This document shows positions 7,895 to 17,234 of a stretch of DNA of 64,000 nucleotides, in pieces; within the stretch, counting starts at the first letter, position 1; each line of letters starts with the position of its first letter. The DNA comes from Bacillota bacterium (GTDB taxonomy: Bacteria > Bacillota > Clostridia > Lachnospirales > Lachnospiraceae). Both the position numbers and the translations under genes were made by a program. The notes under the pieces were generated by a model. It was not told where the DNA came from. It was given only the letters and a program-made list of their open reading frames with translations, and did no database searches. The stretch lies in contig JAEZGY010000062.1 in the NCBI GenBank assembly GCA_023416695.1, positions 62,001 through 126,000 of the forward strand, given 5' to 3'.

Positions 7895-9091
7895 TTACTT
7901 CCTACAATATAGAATGACTTTTTTTACCGCTGCTATGACATCCTCTACATCCTGATCTGTCATGCTATAGTAAAGAGGAATAGTAAGAATCCTGTCATAT
8001 AAACGCTCCGCTTCTGGGCAAAGTCCTTTTTTGTAGCCTAGCTTTTGATAGTAAGGATGATAATATACTGGTATGTAGTGAACATTCGGTTGCACATTCT
8101 CTGCTGCCAAAGCCTCATAAATACACTTACGACCTACTGTTAACTTATTCAAGTCAAGCTGTAAAAGATAAAGATGTCTAGCAGTATCAGACTCTGGTAT
8201 CTCTTTTTGTAATACAATTCCCTCTACATCCCCAAATGCCTCATTGTATCTTTCTACAATCTCCTTACGTCTGGCAACAAACGCTGGTAGCTTCTTTAAT
8301 TGGCTGGATACAAGGGCTGCCTGCATATCTGTCATGCGATAGTTATTACCTAAACCAACTTGCTCGTAATACCAACCGCCTTCATTCTTAGCAGACATAA
8401 GTGACGGTTCTCTTGTAATACCATGAGAGCGGTATAAACAAAGCTTTTTATAGAGCTCCTCATTGTTTGTAACAATGGCTCCACCTTCTCCTCCTGTTAC
8501 TGTCTTTACAGGATGAAAACTGAAGGTTGTCATATCCGCTAGATTACCTACTGGTATCCCGTTATATTTTGTACCAATAGAATGTGCCGCATCCTCTATT
8601 AGGATGAGCTTATGTCTCTTACAAATAGCACGAATCCTGTCTAATTCCACGGCTTGTCCAGTAAAATCTACTGCCACTACTGCTTTGGTATGTTCGTTAA
8701 TTTGTTCTTCTATTTTATCTGGATTGATGTTATAGGTCTCTGGATCGACATCTGCAAATACAGGAGTTCCACCACAATAGAGTATACAATTGGCAGATGC
8801 TGCAAAGGTAAGGGGAGTTGTAATCACTTGATCCCCTTCTTTGATACCAGCGGCCATACAGCATAGGTGAAGAGCTACTGTTCCATTGGCTACCGCAACT
8901 GCATACTTAGCCCCTGTTAATTCACACAAATCCTTCTCCAAAGAATCAATTCTAGGTCCTTGCGTAATGAGAGGTGCTCGTAGTGTTTCTACAACCGCCT
9001 TAATATCCTCTTCATCAATATATTGATGACCATAGTATATTTTTTCTGATCGAACTGGTCTTCCACCGAATATCGCTAACTCTTCTGCCAT
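7895..9091 (-). CDS. pseC: PLP sugar aminotransferase, PseC-like (DegT/DnrJ/EryC1 family)
   Basis: 398 residues, as expected for the family. It would transaminate a UDP-4-keto-6-deoxy-HexNAc to the 4-amino sugar, the second step of pseudaminic acid synthesis. The cofactor lysine is about Lys196 in SFHPVKTVTGGEGG, and the aspartate-containing segment LIEDAAHSIGT is present. N-terminal residues IYYGHQYIDEEDIKAV match PseC proteins. The gene follows pseB by 32 bases in the same direction. The later genes of the pathway (pseF, G, H, I) are not in the window. Other nucleotide-sugar aminotransferases of this family cannot be excluded, but the pseB partner supports the call. Confidence 0.88.
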   Translation of the reverse strand: MAEELAIFGGRPVRSEKIYYGHQYIDEEDIKAVVETLRAPLITQGPRIDSLEKDLCELTGAKYAVAVANGTVALHLCCMAAGIKEGDQVITTPLTFAASANCILYCGGTPVFADVDPETYNINPDKIEEQINEHTKAVVAVDFTGQAVELDRIRAICKRHKLILIEDAAHSIGTKYNGIPVGNLADMTTFSFHPVKTVTGGEGGAIVTNNEELYKKLCLYRSHGITREPSLMSAKNEGGWYYEQVGLGNNYRMTDMQAALVSSQLKKLPAFVARRKEIVERYNEAFGDVEGIVLQKEIPESDTARHLYLLQLDLNKLTVGRKCIYEALAAENVQPNVHYIPVYYHPYYQKLGYKKGLCPEAERLYDRILTIPLYYSMTDQDVEDVIAAVKKVILYCRK

Positions 9092-9123
9092 GTCCTCATA
9101 TCCTTTAGTTTATTTACTTGTTG

Positions 9124-10128
9124 TTAGTGGTACTGGATTTCAGCAAGTCTTCTTCTAATCTCTTCTACACTCATCCATTCACTGTTGTTTCCAGAGGTAT
9201 AAGAAAATCCTGGTTCCACTAGCTTACCACCTTCCACTACCTTGTCCTTATCCCACCAATTATAATGTGGATAAACAATATAGTGGTTCTCATATTCATA
9301 GGTATGGAAAGAGTCCTCCGCTGTAACCATGATCTCATGAAGCTTTTCTCCCTCTCGTATCCCTACTTCCTTCTTTATACAACCTGGAAGCATTGCCTCA
9401 GCCAAATCACCAATATGGAAGGATGGTATCTTAGAAATAAAGGTTTCCCCACCATTTGACTCTGCTAATGCTTTAACAACTAGCTCTACCCCTTGTTGTA
9501 AGCTAATCCAGAATCTAGTCATTCTTAAATCAGTAATAGGAAGAGTGGTCTCCCCTTTATCAATCAGACTTTGGAAAAATGGTATCACAGAGCCTCTACT
9601 ACCTGCTACATTCCCATAACGAACAACAGAGAATCGAATATCATGAGCTCCTGCATAAGAATTTGCTGCTATAAACAGCTTGTCGGATACCAGTTTGGTT
9701 CCCCCATATAAGTTAATAGGATTTACCGCTTTATCAGTGGATAAGGCAACCACCCTATGTACGCCAGCATCTAATGCCGCATTGATTACATGCTTTGCTC
9801 CATTAATATTGGTATTTACCGCTTCAATCGGATTGTACTCACAAGCTGGTACCTGTTTTAAAGCAGCCGCATGAACGATGTAATCGACTCCCTCACAAGC
9901 TCTCCTTAAACGGGCTTCATCCCTGACATCCCCAATAAAGAAACGAAGCTTACAGCACTTGTCAGGATATAGTAAATTAAATTTATTCCCCATATTAAAC
10001 TGTTTAAATTCATCTCTAGAATAAATAATTACTTTGTTTGGGTTATAATGAGTTAAAATATACTCTGTAAATGCATTTCCAAAGGAGCCTGTACCACCAG
10101 TAATTAAAATTGACTTATTATTTAGCAT
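9124..10128 (-). CDS. pseB: UDP-GlcNAc 4,6-dehydratase (inverting), PseB-like
   Basis: 334 residues, a typical PseB length. NAD(P)-dependent dehydratase/epimerase that starts the pseudaminic acid pathway. The Rossmann motif TGGTGSFG is at residues 10-17; RDEFKQ, the STDKAVNPINLYGGTK segment with the catalytic Thr-Asp-Lys and Tyr-x3-Lys, and the TDLRMTRFWI segment are typical. The ATG follows GGGAGG five bases upstream. In motile Clostridia the product usually decorates flagellin; a chemoreceptor gene lies next upstream. Distinction from capsule-type homologues is by overall similarity, so the sugar end-product is inferred. Confidence 0.92.
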   Translation of the reverse strand: MLNNKSILITGGTGSFGNAFTEYILTHYNPNKVIIYSRDEFKQFNMGNKFNLLYPDKCCKLRFFIGDVRDEARLRRACEGVDYIVHAAALKQVPACEYNPIEAVNTNINGAKHVINAALDAGVHRVVALSTDKAVNPINLYGGTKLVSDKLFIAANSYAGAHDIRFSVVRYGNVAGSRGSVIPFFQSLIDKGETTLPITDLRMTRFWISLQQGVELVVKALAESNGGETFISKIPSFHIGDLAEAMLPGCIKKEVGIREGEKLHEIMVTAEDSFHTYEYENHYIVYPHYNWWDKDKVVEGGKLVEPGFSYTSGNNSEWMSVEEIRRRLAEIQYH

Positions 10129-10211
10129 ATATGCCTCCCGTTTTTTGCAACGAACTTTTCGACAAATTGTCCATTTATTATGTATATATTAACCATTATA
10201 ACCTTTTTTCT

Positions 10212-11927
10212 TTATACTGTAAACTGGCTTACCGTAGTCTCTAACTCCATAATAGCCTTTTTGCTGTCTTCTAATAGAGCATCCATTTTCTCAAATCCAT
10301 TCTTAAGTTCTTCTGTAGATACAACCACAGTTCCAATATCATTGGCGCTATCCTCCACTGCTGTCGTAACCCCACCAGTAGTCTCTTTAATAACCTGCAT
10401 GGTCTTAGTTAATTCATCTGCAGCCGCACTAAATCTCTTCATAAATTCAAATGTAGCCATAGAGCCTTTTGCATACCCATCTCCAATTTCCTCATAGGCT
10501 ATATAGTCCTTAATAACCTCGCTATTAATGTATTGGATTAATTCACGAGCTGCATTAGCCAAATCCTCTACTACCTGAATAGAGGTTGTACTCACTCTAG
10601 AAATTCTTTCTGCCGCTTCCTTCGTACCCACTGCCATGTTTGCAATCTCATCAGCTACAACAGCAAAACCTTTTCCAGCATCTCCCGCTCTAGCAGCTTC
10701 AATAGAAGCGTTCAGTGCCAAAAGATTGTTTTGACTAGAAATATGAATAATCTTTCCAGATAATTCTTCAATTTCTCTTACTGCTTGGGCTTCATTAATC
10801 TTTTCATTCAAAATACCTGTAATTCTTTCTGCCATTGCCTGAGAATTTTGGCGTTTCGTTAACATCTCTATTTTGGTATTTTCTGATCTCTTAATGGACT
10901 CACCAGAATAATTCATTCCTGTACTAGCTTGTCCACGAATTTGTTCTGAAGTTTCATTTACATTTTTGATAGAATCCCCAATATGTATCATGGACGCTGT
11001 TGTCTCCTCCATCATCGCATTGAGATTCTGCATTTTATCTGCTACATCAGTCATCTTGTCGCCAGAGAGCTTAATCTCTTTTGTAATATTATCAGAACCT
11101 GTCTGTATAAGATTTGCTGTAGCGTTTAACTTAAGTACTAAATCCCGTACTATCTGTAAAAATTCATTAAATAAATCAGCAATAAGTTCCGTCTCATCTC
11201 CTGACTTCATTTCAATTGCATGTGTTAAATCTCCATCATTATGTACTACATCATCTATTTTAGTTATGATTTTTCTGATATTACGAGTTACCCTGCCCAC
11301 AATAAAAACAGAACCAACCACACTAAGGATGATGGACAATATAACTGCAAATACTAAAATCATATTTAACTTATTCATATTATCGGTTAAGGCTGAGGCA
11401 CTACAATCTACTCCAACAATAGCAATTACTTTATTGTTTTCATCGAAAATCGGAGCATAACCAGATATAAAGGAGTATCCCGATGGATCTGCTGTCAGCT
11501 CTCTATCAGCAGATTTGGTTCCCGCAAATGCTGTCCCCATTTCCTCTAAAAACTCAATCTCATCTCCTATAGCATAAGGTTCTTCTGTATCTGCATCTAC
11601 CCAAAATGTAACCGAGCCATCGGTCTCTTGTTTTAATATGTAAGCATAATATAGATCATCACTCACTAGTACAGATCTTAGCTCTTTCGTAATGGTTTGA
11701 TATACTTCCGAATTCTCTGATCCTGGTTCCACCTTAGAAAGTAAGGACAAATCCACATGATTCGCTGCAATAGCTGCTATATTCATTGCTTCTCTTCTAA
11801 CATCTTCTGTATAATTTGCTTTTGAAAAATATTGCAAGATCACACCCAACAAAATACACACTATTGTGACAATAATAGACATTCCAATTGTCAGTTTTGT
11901 ACGAATCGACTTTCTCTTTACCTTCAT
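10212..11927 (-). CDS. Methyl-accepting chemotaxis protein
   Basis: 571 residues. Membrane spans at about 11-30 and 190-212 enclose an extracellular ligand-binding domain with single-Cache character (for example ISGYAPIFDENNKVIAIVGVD before the second span). A HAMP segment follows, then the signalling domain with the conserved hairpin tip SSQNNLLALNASIEAARAGD (about 400-420). It senses an external ligand and controls CheA through a CheW coupling protein. The ribosome binding site GAGGAGATGGG precedes ATG. Upstream, minus-strand bases 11983-11976 read GTCGAAAT with TAAG 16 bases ahead, a weak look-alike of a flagellar sigma-D promoter. No ligand can be assigned. Confidence 0.95.
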   Translation of the reverse strand: MKVKRKSIRTKLTIGMSIIVTIVCILLGVILQYFSKANYTEDVRREAMNIAAIAANHVDLSLLSKVEPGSENSEVYQTITKELRSVLVSDDLYYAYILKQETDGSVTFWVDADTEEPYAIGDEIEFLEEMGTAFAGTKSADRELTADPSGYSFISGYAPIFDENNKVIAIVGVDCSASALTDNMNKLNMILVFAVILSIILSVVGSVFIVGRVTRNIRKIITKIDDVVHNDGDLTHAIEMKSGDETELIADLFNEFLQIVRDLVLKLNATANLIQTGSDNITKEIKLSGDKMTDVADKMQNLNAMMEETTASMIHIGDSIKNVNETSEQIRGQASTGMNYSGESIKRSENTKIEMLTKRQNSQAMAERITGILNEKINEAQAVREIEELSGKIIHISSQNNLLALNASIEAARAGDAGKGFAVVADEIANMAVGTKEAAERISRVSTTSIQVVEDLANAARELIQYINSEVIKDYIAYEEIGDGYAKGSMATFEFMKRFSAAADELTKTMQVIKETTGGVTTAVEDSANDIGTVVVSTEELKNGFEKMDALLEDSKKAIMELETTVSQFTV

Positions 11928-12014
11928 TTACCCATCTCCTCACAAGTAATTTTCTAACTGTTTGACTCAGCTATTATTTCGACTATTTTATAATATTTTC
12001 TTATATATGAACCC

Positions 12015-12060
12015 AAAAAAACAAAATGGCTAATAGGAAACTTGCCTTATCAACCATTTT
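12015..12060 (-). terminator. Terminator after the flavodoxin gene
   Basis: Arms 12023-12037 and 12045-12060 form a long stem containing AAAATGG/CCATTTT plus G-U pairs and one bulge; on the minus strand it is followed by TTTTGTTTTTTT. It separates the flavodoxin operon from the chemoreceptor. Confidence 0.75.
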
Positions 12061-12071
12061 ATTTCTTGTAA

Positions 12072-12494
12072 TTATTTACTTTTTTTCACATCGTGGTAAC
12101 CTACCACTTCACAACCCTTATCTTTGATTAGTTGGCAGTTACCCTCTTTACTCTTTGGCGCCTGTCCACTAGATGACTGAAGATACAGCTCCACATTTTT
12201 CCCAGAAGGCAACAGTTCTACCATGGAGTTAAAAGCAGGTGCAGGATAGCCAGCCCAGATTGGTGCTAACAAAATGATTTTGTCATACTGCTCTAATTGA
12301 CAATCTACTGGCTGTATCTTTGAGGCCTTCCTCTTTGCTGCCATAGGGCATCCAGAAAATATGGCAGTTAACATGTTACGTTTGTTTTGCTCTTTCACCT
12401 CAAAAACCTCAGCATTCTCCTCTTTGGCAACTAACTGAAGGGCTATTTTCTTAGAATATCCTCCAAAGGTATAGTATAAAATAGCTGTTTTCAT
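12072..12494 (-). CDS. Flavodoxin-like protein
   Basis: 140 residues from the ATG at 12494, chosen because AAAGGAG lies seven bases before it; a longer reading to 12530 would run into trmO. The beginning MKTAILYYTFGGYSKKIA matches the phosphate-binding strand and loop of flavodoxins, and LLAPIWAGYPAPAFNSMV resembles the second FMN-contact loop. It would bind FMN and carry electrons or reduce a small substrate. It follows trmO by 13 bases in the same direction. Its partner is not evident. Assignment to the fold is fairly safe, the function is open. Confidence 0.82.
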   Translation of the reverse strand: MKTAILYYTFGGYSKKIALQLVAKEENAEVFEVKEQNKRNMLTAIFSGCPMAAKRKASKIQPVDCQLEQYDKIILLAPIWAGYPAPAFNSMVELLPSGKNVELYLQSSSGQAPKSKEGNCQLIKDKGCEVVGYHDVKKSK

Positions 12495-12507
12495 TAGATA
12501 CACTCCT

Positions 12508-13194
12508 TTATTTTGTGACCTCACAGACAATTAATTCCCTCTCTTGTACCACAAATCTTATATTATACTCACCGTACCTTACTCCCCAGATTCTATTCTC
12601 ATCATGAATGTAAGCTGTTCTTGGGTCCTGTTCTAAAATCTGAATGACATTCTCTCTTTCTTCTTCTCTTACCATTTGCAATAAATGATTAGGAAAACGA
12701 ACTTGTAGCTTCTGCTCCTTTAAAGCCTCCCCAAATCCACCTCTGGCCTCAGGGTGACTATCTGCATAAGGTAAATAGGGCTTTATGTCGTAGATGGGGG
12801 TACCATCTAACATATCTATACCAGAAACAGTTATGATGGGACCTAACTTCTCATCTAATTCTACTAATTCTATTTTAACAGAAGATAATCCAATAGGGTT
12901 AGGACGAAAAGGAGACCTAGTGGCAAAGACCCCCATACGTACTCTCCCTCCTAATCTAGGAGGTGCTACCGTAGCAGACCAGTCCTTACGAATTGCTTTA
13001 GAGAATCCCCAAAGTAGCCATAAATGAGAATACTCTTCTATTCCTCGAATAGCATCTGGATTACGATATTCTGGTAAGAAAATGATTCTTCCCTTTAATC
13101 CCTCCACCAGCCCACTTTGTCTAGGAATCCCAAACTTTTCTGGAAAGTCTGTATGAATTGTAGCGATTGTCTTTACCTGTACTTCTTTCATCAT
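12508..13194 (-). CDS. trmO: tRNA (N6-threonylcarbamoyladenosine37-N6)-methyltransferase TrmO
   Basis: 228 residues with the TsaA/TrmO beta-barrel signature: IATIHTDFPEKFGIPRQSG at the start, then RMGVFATRSPFRPNPIGLS at about 85-103, which holds the conserved SAM-binding and catalytic residues. The family adds a methyl group from SAM to t6A37 of threonine tRNA that reads ACY codons. The C-terminal extension of about 70 residues matches longer members. Two ATG codons in tandem follow GGAG by four or seven bases; the first is given here. Confidence 0.92.
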   Translation of the reverse strand: MMKEVQVKTIATIHTDFPEKFGIPRQSGLVEGLKGRIIFLPEYRNPDAIRGIEEYSHLWLLWGFSKAIRKDWSATVAPPRLGGRVRMGVFATRSPFRPNPIGLSSVKIELVELDEKLGPIITVSGIDMLDGTPIYDIKPYLPYADSHPEARGGFGEALKEQKLQVRFPNHLLQMVREEERENVIQILEQDPRTAYIHDENRIWGVRYGEYNIRFVVQERELIVCEVTK

Positions 13195-13226
13195 GGTACT
13201 CCATTTTCATTTTATTGCAAAAGAGG

Positions 13227-14147
13227 CTATGGCAACTTATTACCTGCTGCAGCATAACACTCATACCACTCTTCTCTAGTGAGTACTACATCTGCACCTT
13301 TTGCTATCCCCTCCACACGTTTACTATTGGTGGTACCTACCACCACTTGCATATTAGCTGGATGCCTAAGAATCCAAGCCGTTGCAATTCCATTTGTGGT
13401 TGTATCATATTTCTTGGCAAGTCGCTCTAGTACTTCATTTAGTTTCCCATAATTAGGGTTTCCTAAAAAGGTTCCCTCAAAAACACCATACTGAAATGGG
13501 CTATAGCATTGAATCGTAATATCGTGAAGCATACAGTAGGAGAGAACCCCTGCATCACGAACTATCCCATGACTATCCGTAGTATTTAAGTACGATGGTG
13601 CATCTAGTAATAAAGTATGAGCTAGGGAAAACTGTAATTGGTTTACCTCAATGGGTTGTTTCACGTGCTTCGTAAGTAGTTCTATCTGACCAGGAGTATG
13701 ATTACTTACACCAAAATGTAGTACCTTACCTGTACTAAATAGTGCATCAAAGGCTTCTGCTACTTCCTCAGGCTCCATTAATAGATCTGGTCGATGAAGT
13801 AATAAGTAATCTAAATGGTCCAAATTCATTTTCATTAAAGAATTCTCTACACTTTTAATGATATGTTCCTTGGAAAAATCATAACAGGTAAAGGTACCAG
13901 GACGAATGCCACATTTGCTTTGAAGTATGAGTTTTTCCCTTATTCCTGGCATCTGCTTTAACGCCTTACCAAACACTTCCTCACAGCCACCACGGCCATA
14001 GATATCAGCATGGTCCCAAAAGTTTATTCCATGCGCTAATAAGGTTTCTAAAAGCTCGCAGACCTTATTGACTTCCATATCTGCTATTCTCATACAGCCT
14101 TGTGCAATAGCAGGAACTCGTTTGTCTCTAATACTAATATATTTCAT
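13227..14147 (-). CDS. Aldo/keto reductase
   Basis: 306 residues. The family fold is an NADPH-using TIM barrel. The catalytic tetrad is visible: Asp45 and Tyr50 in DHADIYG, Lys78 in LQSKCGIR and His118 in LLLHRPD. The cofactor-binding end is marked by VVGTTNSKRV. It resembles YdhF-type reductases of unknown physiological substrate. It ends 32 bases before the trmO start, so the two may share a transcript. The substrate cannot be read from sequence. Confidence 0.92.
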   Translation of the reverse strand: MKYISIRDKRVPAIAQGCMRIADMEVNKVCELLETLLAHGINFWDHADIYGRGGCEEVFGKALKQMPGIREKLILQSKCGIRPGTFTCYDFSKEHIIKSVENSLMKMNLDHLDYLLLHRPDLLMEPEEVAEAFDALFSTGKVLHFGVSNHTPGQIELLTKHVKQPIEVNQLQFSLAHTLLLDAPSYLNTTDSHGIVRDAGVLSYCMLHDITIQCYSPFQYGVFEGTFLGNPNYGKLNEVLERLAKKYDTTTNGIATAWILRHPANMQVVVGTTNSKRVEGIAKGADVVLTREEWYECYAAAGNKLP

Positions 14148-14162
14148 TCATTACCCTCCTAG

Positions 14163-14639
14163 TTACTCGGCAAGCTTTCTAAGAGTATCACCAGTCACTC
14201 TATATACTGTCCAATCCTCCATTGGGACTGCTCCCATAGAACGGTAAAAATCAATACTCGGTTGATTCCAGTCTAGGCAAGCCCACTCCAACCTTCCACA
14301 ACCTCTCTCTACAGTTATTCTAGCCAGTTCCTTTAATAAAGCCTTACCATATCCATATCCTCTGTATTCCTCTTTGACATACAAATCCTCTAGATAGATA
14401 CCTGCCCTGCCAAGAAAGGTTGAGAAGTTATGAAAATACAGGGCAAAGCCTACTACCTCTTCTTCTACAACGGCTAAAATTACCTCTGCCCTCTCCTTCT
14501 CAAATAGCCATTCCTTTAAAATATCCTCTGTGGCAATTACCTCATGAGATAAGTTTTCATACTCTGCTAGTCCCTTAATAAGGCTAAGGATCTGAGGGGT
14601 ATCCTTCTTGGTTGCCTTTCGAAATTCTATCTTCTTCAT
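14163..14639 (-). CDS. GNAT acetyltransferase, diamine/spermidine N-acetyltransferase-like
   Basis: 158 residues from the ATG at 14639, which has AAGGAGAG eight bases upstream. The acetyl-CoA motif A reads VKEEYRGYGYGKALLKEL. The downstream GRLEWACLDWNQPSIDFYRSMGA segment is characteristic of the SSAT group, which acetylates polyamines and thialysine. Acetylation of a small amine is therefore the likely activity. It lies 15 bases upstream of the aldo/keto reductase gene on the same strand. Confidence 0.88.
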   Translation of the reverse strand: MKKIEFRKATKKDTPQILSLIKGLAEYENLSHEVIATEDILKEWLFEKERAEVILAVVEEEVVGFALYFHNFSTFLGRAGIYLEDLYVKEEYRGYGYGKALLKELARITVERGCGRLEWACLDWNQPSIDFYRSMGAVPMEDWTVYRVTGDTLRKLAE

Positions 14640-14716
14640 ATGGTTCACTCTCCTTGGACTTATTGTGAACTTAAGGCGAATTATTGTCAACCATATGCAT
14701 ACTTTTCTTACTATAA

Positions 14717-15106
14717 TTATAAATAATTTTCTTTCAAATTCTTAATCAGATCCAGATCTGCTGGCAACCATTTCACACTGTCAATGGTCTCTTTGGTAAG
14801 CCATCTTGCATCATCATGTTCCTTTAGGGTTAAATCTCCAGAAAGAACTTTACATAGATAACAATACATGGTCAGGTGAAACTCTGGGTAATCGTATTCA
14901 ACCACCTCTATTAATTGCTCTACCAAAACCTTAGTATCTAACTCTTCCTCTATTTCTCGAATTAACGCTTCCTTAGGATTTTCTCCCTCTTCTAGCTTTC
15001 CTCCAGGAAACTCCCACCAACCCTTATAGGTACCATAGCCTCTCTGGGTGGCGAAGATTTGGTTTTGATTCATAATAATAGCAGCTGCTACTTCTATTTT
15101 TTTCAT
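14717..15106 (-). CDS. Nudix hydrolase, MutT-like 8-oxo-dGTP diphosphatase
   Basis: 129 residues, the MutT size. The Nudix box runs from Gly36 to Leu56 (GKLEEGENPKEALIREIEEE) with all catalytic glutamates; the glycine near its end is Asp57, as in several CTP/8-oxo-dGTP-type homologues. The GGYGTYKGWWEFPGG lead-in matches the MutT family that cleanses oxidised guanine nucleotides. It starts 12 bases after the metal ATPase gene ends and may be read from the same promoter. The nucleotide specificity is inferred. Confidence 0.9.
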   Translation of the reverse strand: MKKIEVAAAIIMNQNQIFATQRGYGTYKGWWEFPGGKLEEGENPKEALIREIEEELDTKVLVEQLIEVVEYDYPEFHLTMYCYLCKVLSGDLTLKEHDDARWLTKETIDSVKWLPADLDLIKNLKENYL

Positions 15107-15118
15107 AGATAATTCCTC

Positions 15119-16960
15119 TTACTTCGTTTCTCTTAAGCATCTCATGGCATTTAAAATAGCAATTACTGCTACTCCAACATCGGCAAACACCGCTTCCCAC
15201 ATGGTGGAAATTCCTATAGCAGTTAAGCCAAGAACCCCTATCTTAATTCCAAGAGCAAATACTATATTTTGTTTTACAATCTTTAAGGTTTTTTTGGAGA
15301 TGTCCATGGCAGTGGATATCTTCGATGGTTCGTCAGTCATTATGACAATATCCGCAGCCTCAATGGCTGCATCAGACCCAAGTCCGCCCATGGCAATGCC
15401 GATGTCAGCTCTTGCTAATACCGGAGCATCATTGATACCATCTCCTACAAAGGCTAGTTTGCCCCTTTCTGATGTTTCTGTAAGGAGCTCTTCTAGTCGG
15501 TCTACCTTGTCTCCTGGAAGTAATTCCGTATATACCTTATCTAGTTTTAAGGAGGCAGCTACCTTCTCCCCTACTGCTTTACTGTCTCCAGTCAACATCA
15601 CTGTCTGCTTAATACCTGCTTTTTTTAGACTAGTAATGGCTAAGGCAGAATCTTTTTTTACTTGGTCAGCAATAACAATACATCCAGAATACGTCCCTTC
15701 TATGGCTACATAAACCACGGTTCCAACTAAATTGTGGACTGGCACTACTATATGAAGCTTATTCATTAATTTACTATTGCCTGCATAGACCTCTTTCCCA
15801 TTTACTCGTGCCCGTACCCCATAGCCAGAGATTTCTTCCACGTTAGTAACAGCACTTTGGTCAATCTCTTTTCCATAAGCACGTTTTAAGGACAGTGATA
15901 TAGGATGATTAGAATAGCTTTCTGCATAGGCAGCATATCTTAGTAACTCCTCCGCAGTTATGTTTTTAGTATAGATATCCTGTACTTCAAAAACACCCTT
16001 TGTCAAAGTACCTGTCTTATCAAACACCACAATCTCTGTCTCTGCCAAAGCCTCCAGATAATTGCTCCCTTTTACTAGTACCCCAGCCTTTGATGCTCCA
16101 CCAATCCCTCCAAAAAAGCTAAGAGGGACTGAAATTACTAGTGCGCACGGACAGGATACAACGAGAAACGTCAGCGCCCGATAAAGCCAGGTTGAAAAGA
16201 CTGCCCCTGGAATCACTAGCGGTGGAATCAGTGCAAGAGCTATTGCTGCAAAGGTTACAATCGGTGTATAGACAGCTGCAAATTTGGTAATAAAGTTCTC
16301 TGATTTGGATTTCTTACTACTGGCATTCTCCACTAAATCAAGAATCTTACTTACGGTAGACTCCCCAAATTCTTTGGTTACTTTAATAGTCAAAACACCA
16401 TTTACATTGACACAACCACTAAGAGCCGCGTCTCCCGCTTGTACTTCTCTTGGAACTGACTCTCCCGTAAGGGCAGAGGTATCTAACATAGAGGTTCCAC
16501 TAAAAATAACTCCATCTAGTGGAATTCTCTCTCCGGCAGAGACCACAATTAGGTCCCCTATCTGTACCTCTTCTGGATCCACCTTCTCTATGGACCCATT
16601 TCTCTTTAGGTTAGCATAATCTGGACGAATCTCCATTAATCCTGAAATGGACTTTCGAGACTGAGAGACTGCATAGCTCTGGAATAGTTCTCCCACTTGA
16701 TAGAATAACATAACCGCTACTGCTTCTGGAAATTCCCCAATGAGGAAGGCACCAATGGTAGCTATACTCATCAAAAAATTCTCATCAAACACCTTACCAC
16801 GAAGAATATTACGGCAAGCCTTCCATACAACATCCCCACCTACCGCAGCATAGGCAGCTATAAATAGTGCTGGTGTGAGCCATTCTATGTTACTTTTAAG
16901 CAGTATAGCAACTGCATATAAAATTGCACCTACGATAATTCTAATTAGTCGTTTCTTCAT
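15119..16960 (-). CDS. Zn/Cd/Pb-type P1B ATPase, without its own metal-binding domain
   Basis: 613 residues from the ATG at 16960, seven bases after AAAGG; a TTG two codons earlier is too close to that site. The transport motif CPC is at 270-272 in VVSCPCALVISVP and the phosphorylated Asp is in DKTGTLTKG at 314. The hinge motif GDGINDAPVLARADIGIAMG and the HP motif (SNHPIS) are present. It would pump divalent soft metals out of the cell. The usual N-terminal HMA domain is missing and is encoded by the small gene 14 bases upstream. Control is by the ArsR-type repressor read divergently. Zn/Cd/Pb is favoured over copper by the LVISVP context and the repressor type; the metal is inferred. Confidence 0.93.
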   Translation of the reverse strand: MKKRLIRIIVGAILYAVAILLKSNIEWLTPALFIAAYAAVGGDVVWKACRNILRGKVFDENFLMSIATIGAFLIGEFPEAVAVMLFYQVGELFQSYAVSQSRKSISGLMEIRPDYANLKRNGSIEKVDPEEVQIGDLIVVSAGERIPLDGVIFSGTSMLDTSALTGESVPREVQAGDAALSGCVNVNGVLTIKVTKEFGESTVSKILDLVENASSKKSKSENFITKFAAVYTPIVTFAAIALALIPPLVIPGAVFSTWLYRALTFLVVSCPCALVISVPLSFFGGIGGASKAGVLVKGSNYLEALAETEIVVFDKTGTLTKGVFEVQDIYTKNITAEELLRYAAYAESYSNHPISLSLKRAYGKEIDQSAVTNVEEISGYGVRARVNGKEVYAGNSKLMNKLHIVVPVHNLVGTVVYVAIEGTYSGCIVIADQVKKDSALAITSLKKAGIKQTVMLTGDSKAVGEKVAASLKLDKVYTELLPGDKVDRLEELLTETSERGKLAFVGDGINDAPVLARADIGIAMGGLGSDAAIEAADIVIMTDEPSKISTAMDISKKTLKIVKQNIVFALGIKIGVLGLTAIGISTMWEAVFADVGVAVIAILNAMRCLRETK

Positions 16961-16974
16961 CCCCAAACCTTTGC

Positions 16975-17193
16975 CTACTTAACTTTTACATCAGGCTCTA
17001 CCTTTCTCATGGTCTTCTTTACTTTCTTCATTATGCTATCTATATCCACACTATCCTCAAAATCCAGTATCATTTTTAGTGTCATAAAGTTAATGGAGGC
17101 CTCCTTTATGCCTTCTAACTGAGATACCGCCTTCTCCATCTTTGCAGCACAATTGGCACAATCTAAATCCTCTAATAAATACGTCTTTTTCAT
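16975..17193 (-). CDS. Stand-alone heavy-metal-associated (HMA) domain protein
   Basis: 72 residues forming one HMA ferredoxin-like domain with the metal site DCANCAAKME (Cys13 and Cys16). It lies directly before the P1B ATPase that lacks this domain and is presumably its detached metal-binding module or a small metallochaperone. The long run of charged residues in the C-terminal half is normal for the domain. It is the first gene of the metal-export transcript. A missing fusion caused by a sequencing error is unlikely because a ribosome binding site and its own stop separate the genes. Confidence 0.92.
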   Translation of the reverse strand: MKKTYLLEDLDCANCAAKMEKAVSQLEGIKEASINFMTLKMILDFEDSVDIDSIMKKVKKTMRKVEPDVKVK

Positions 17194-17234
17194 AATATCT
17201 TCCTCCCTAAATAATATATCTAATAATTGAATAA

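Noticed and set aside
10966..11460. 164-residue plus-strand reading frame opposite the chemoreceptor gene
   Set aside because: It follows the codon pattern of the minus-strand receptor; no ribosome binding site and no recognisable domain.
11976..12003. Possible flagellar sigma-D promoter before the chemoreceptor gene
   Set aside because: GTCGAAAT with TAAG 16 bases ahead deviates from the consensus at several positions; kept only as a remark.
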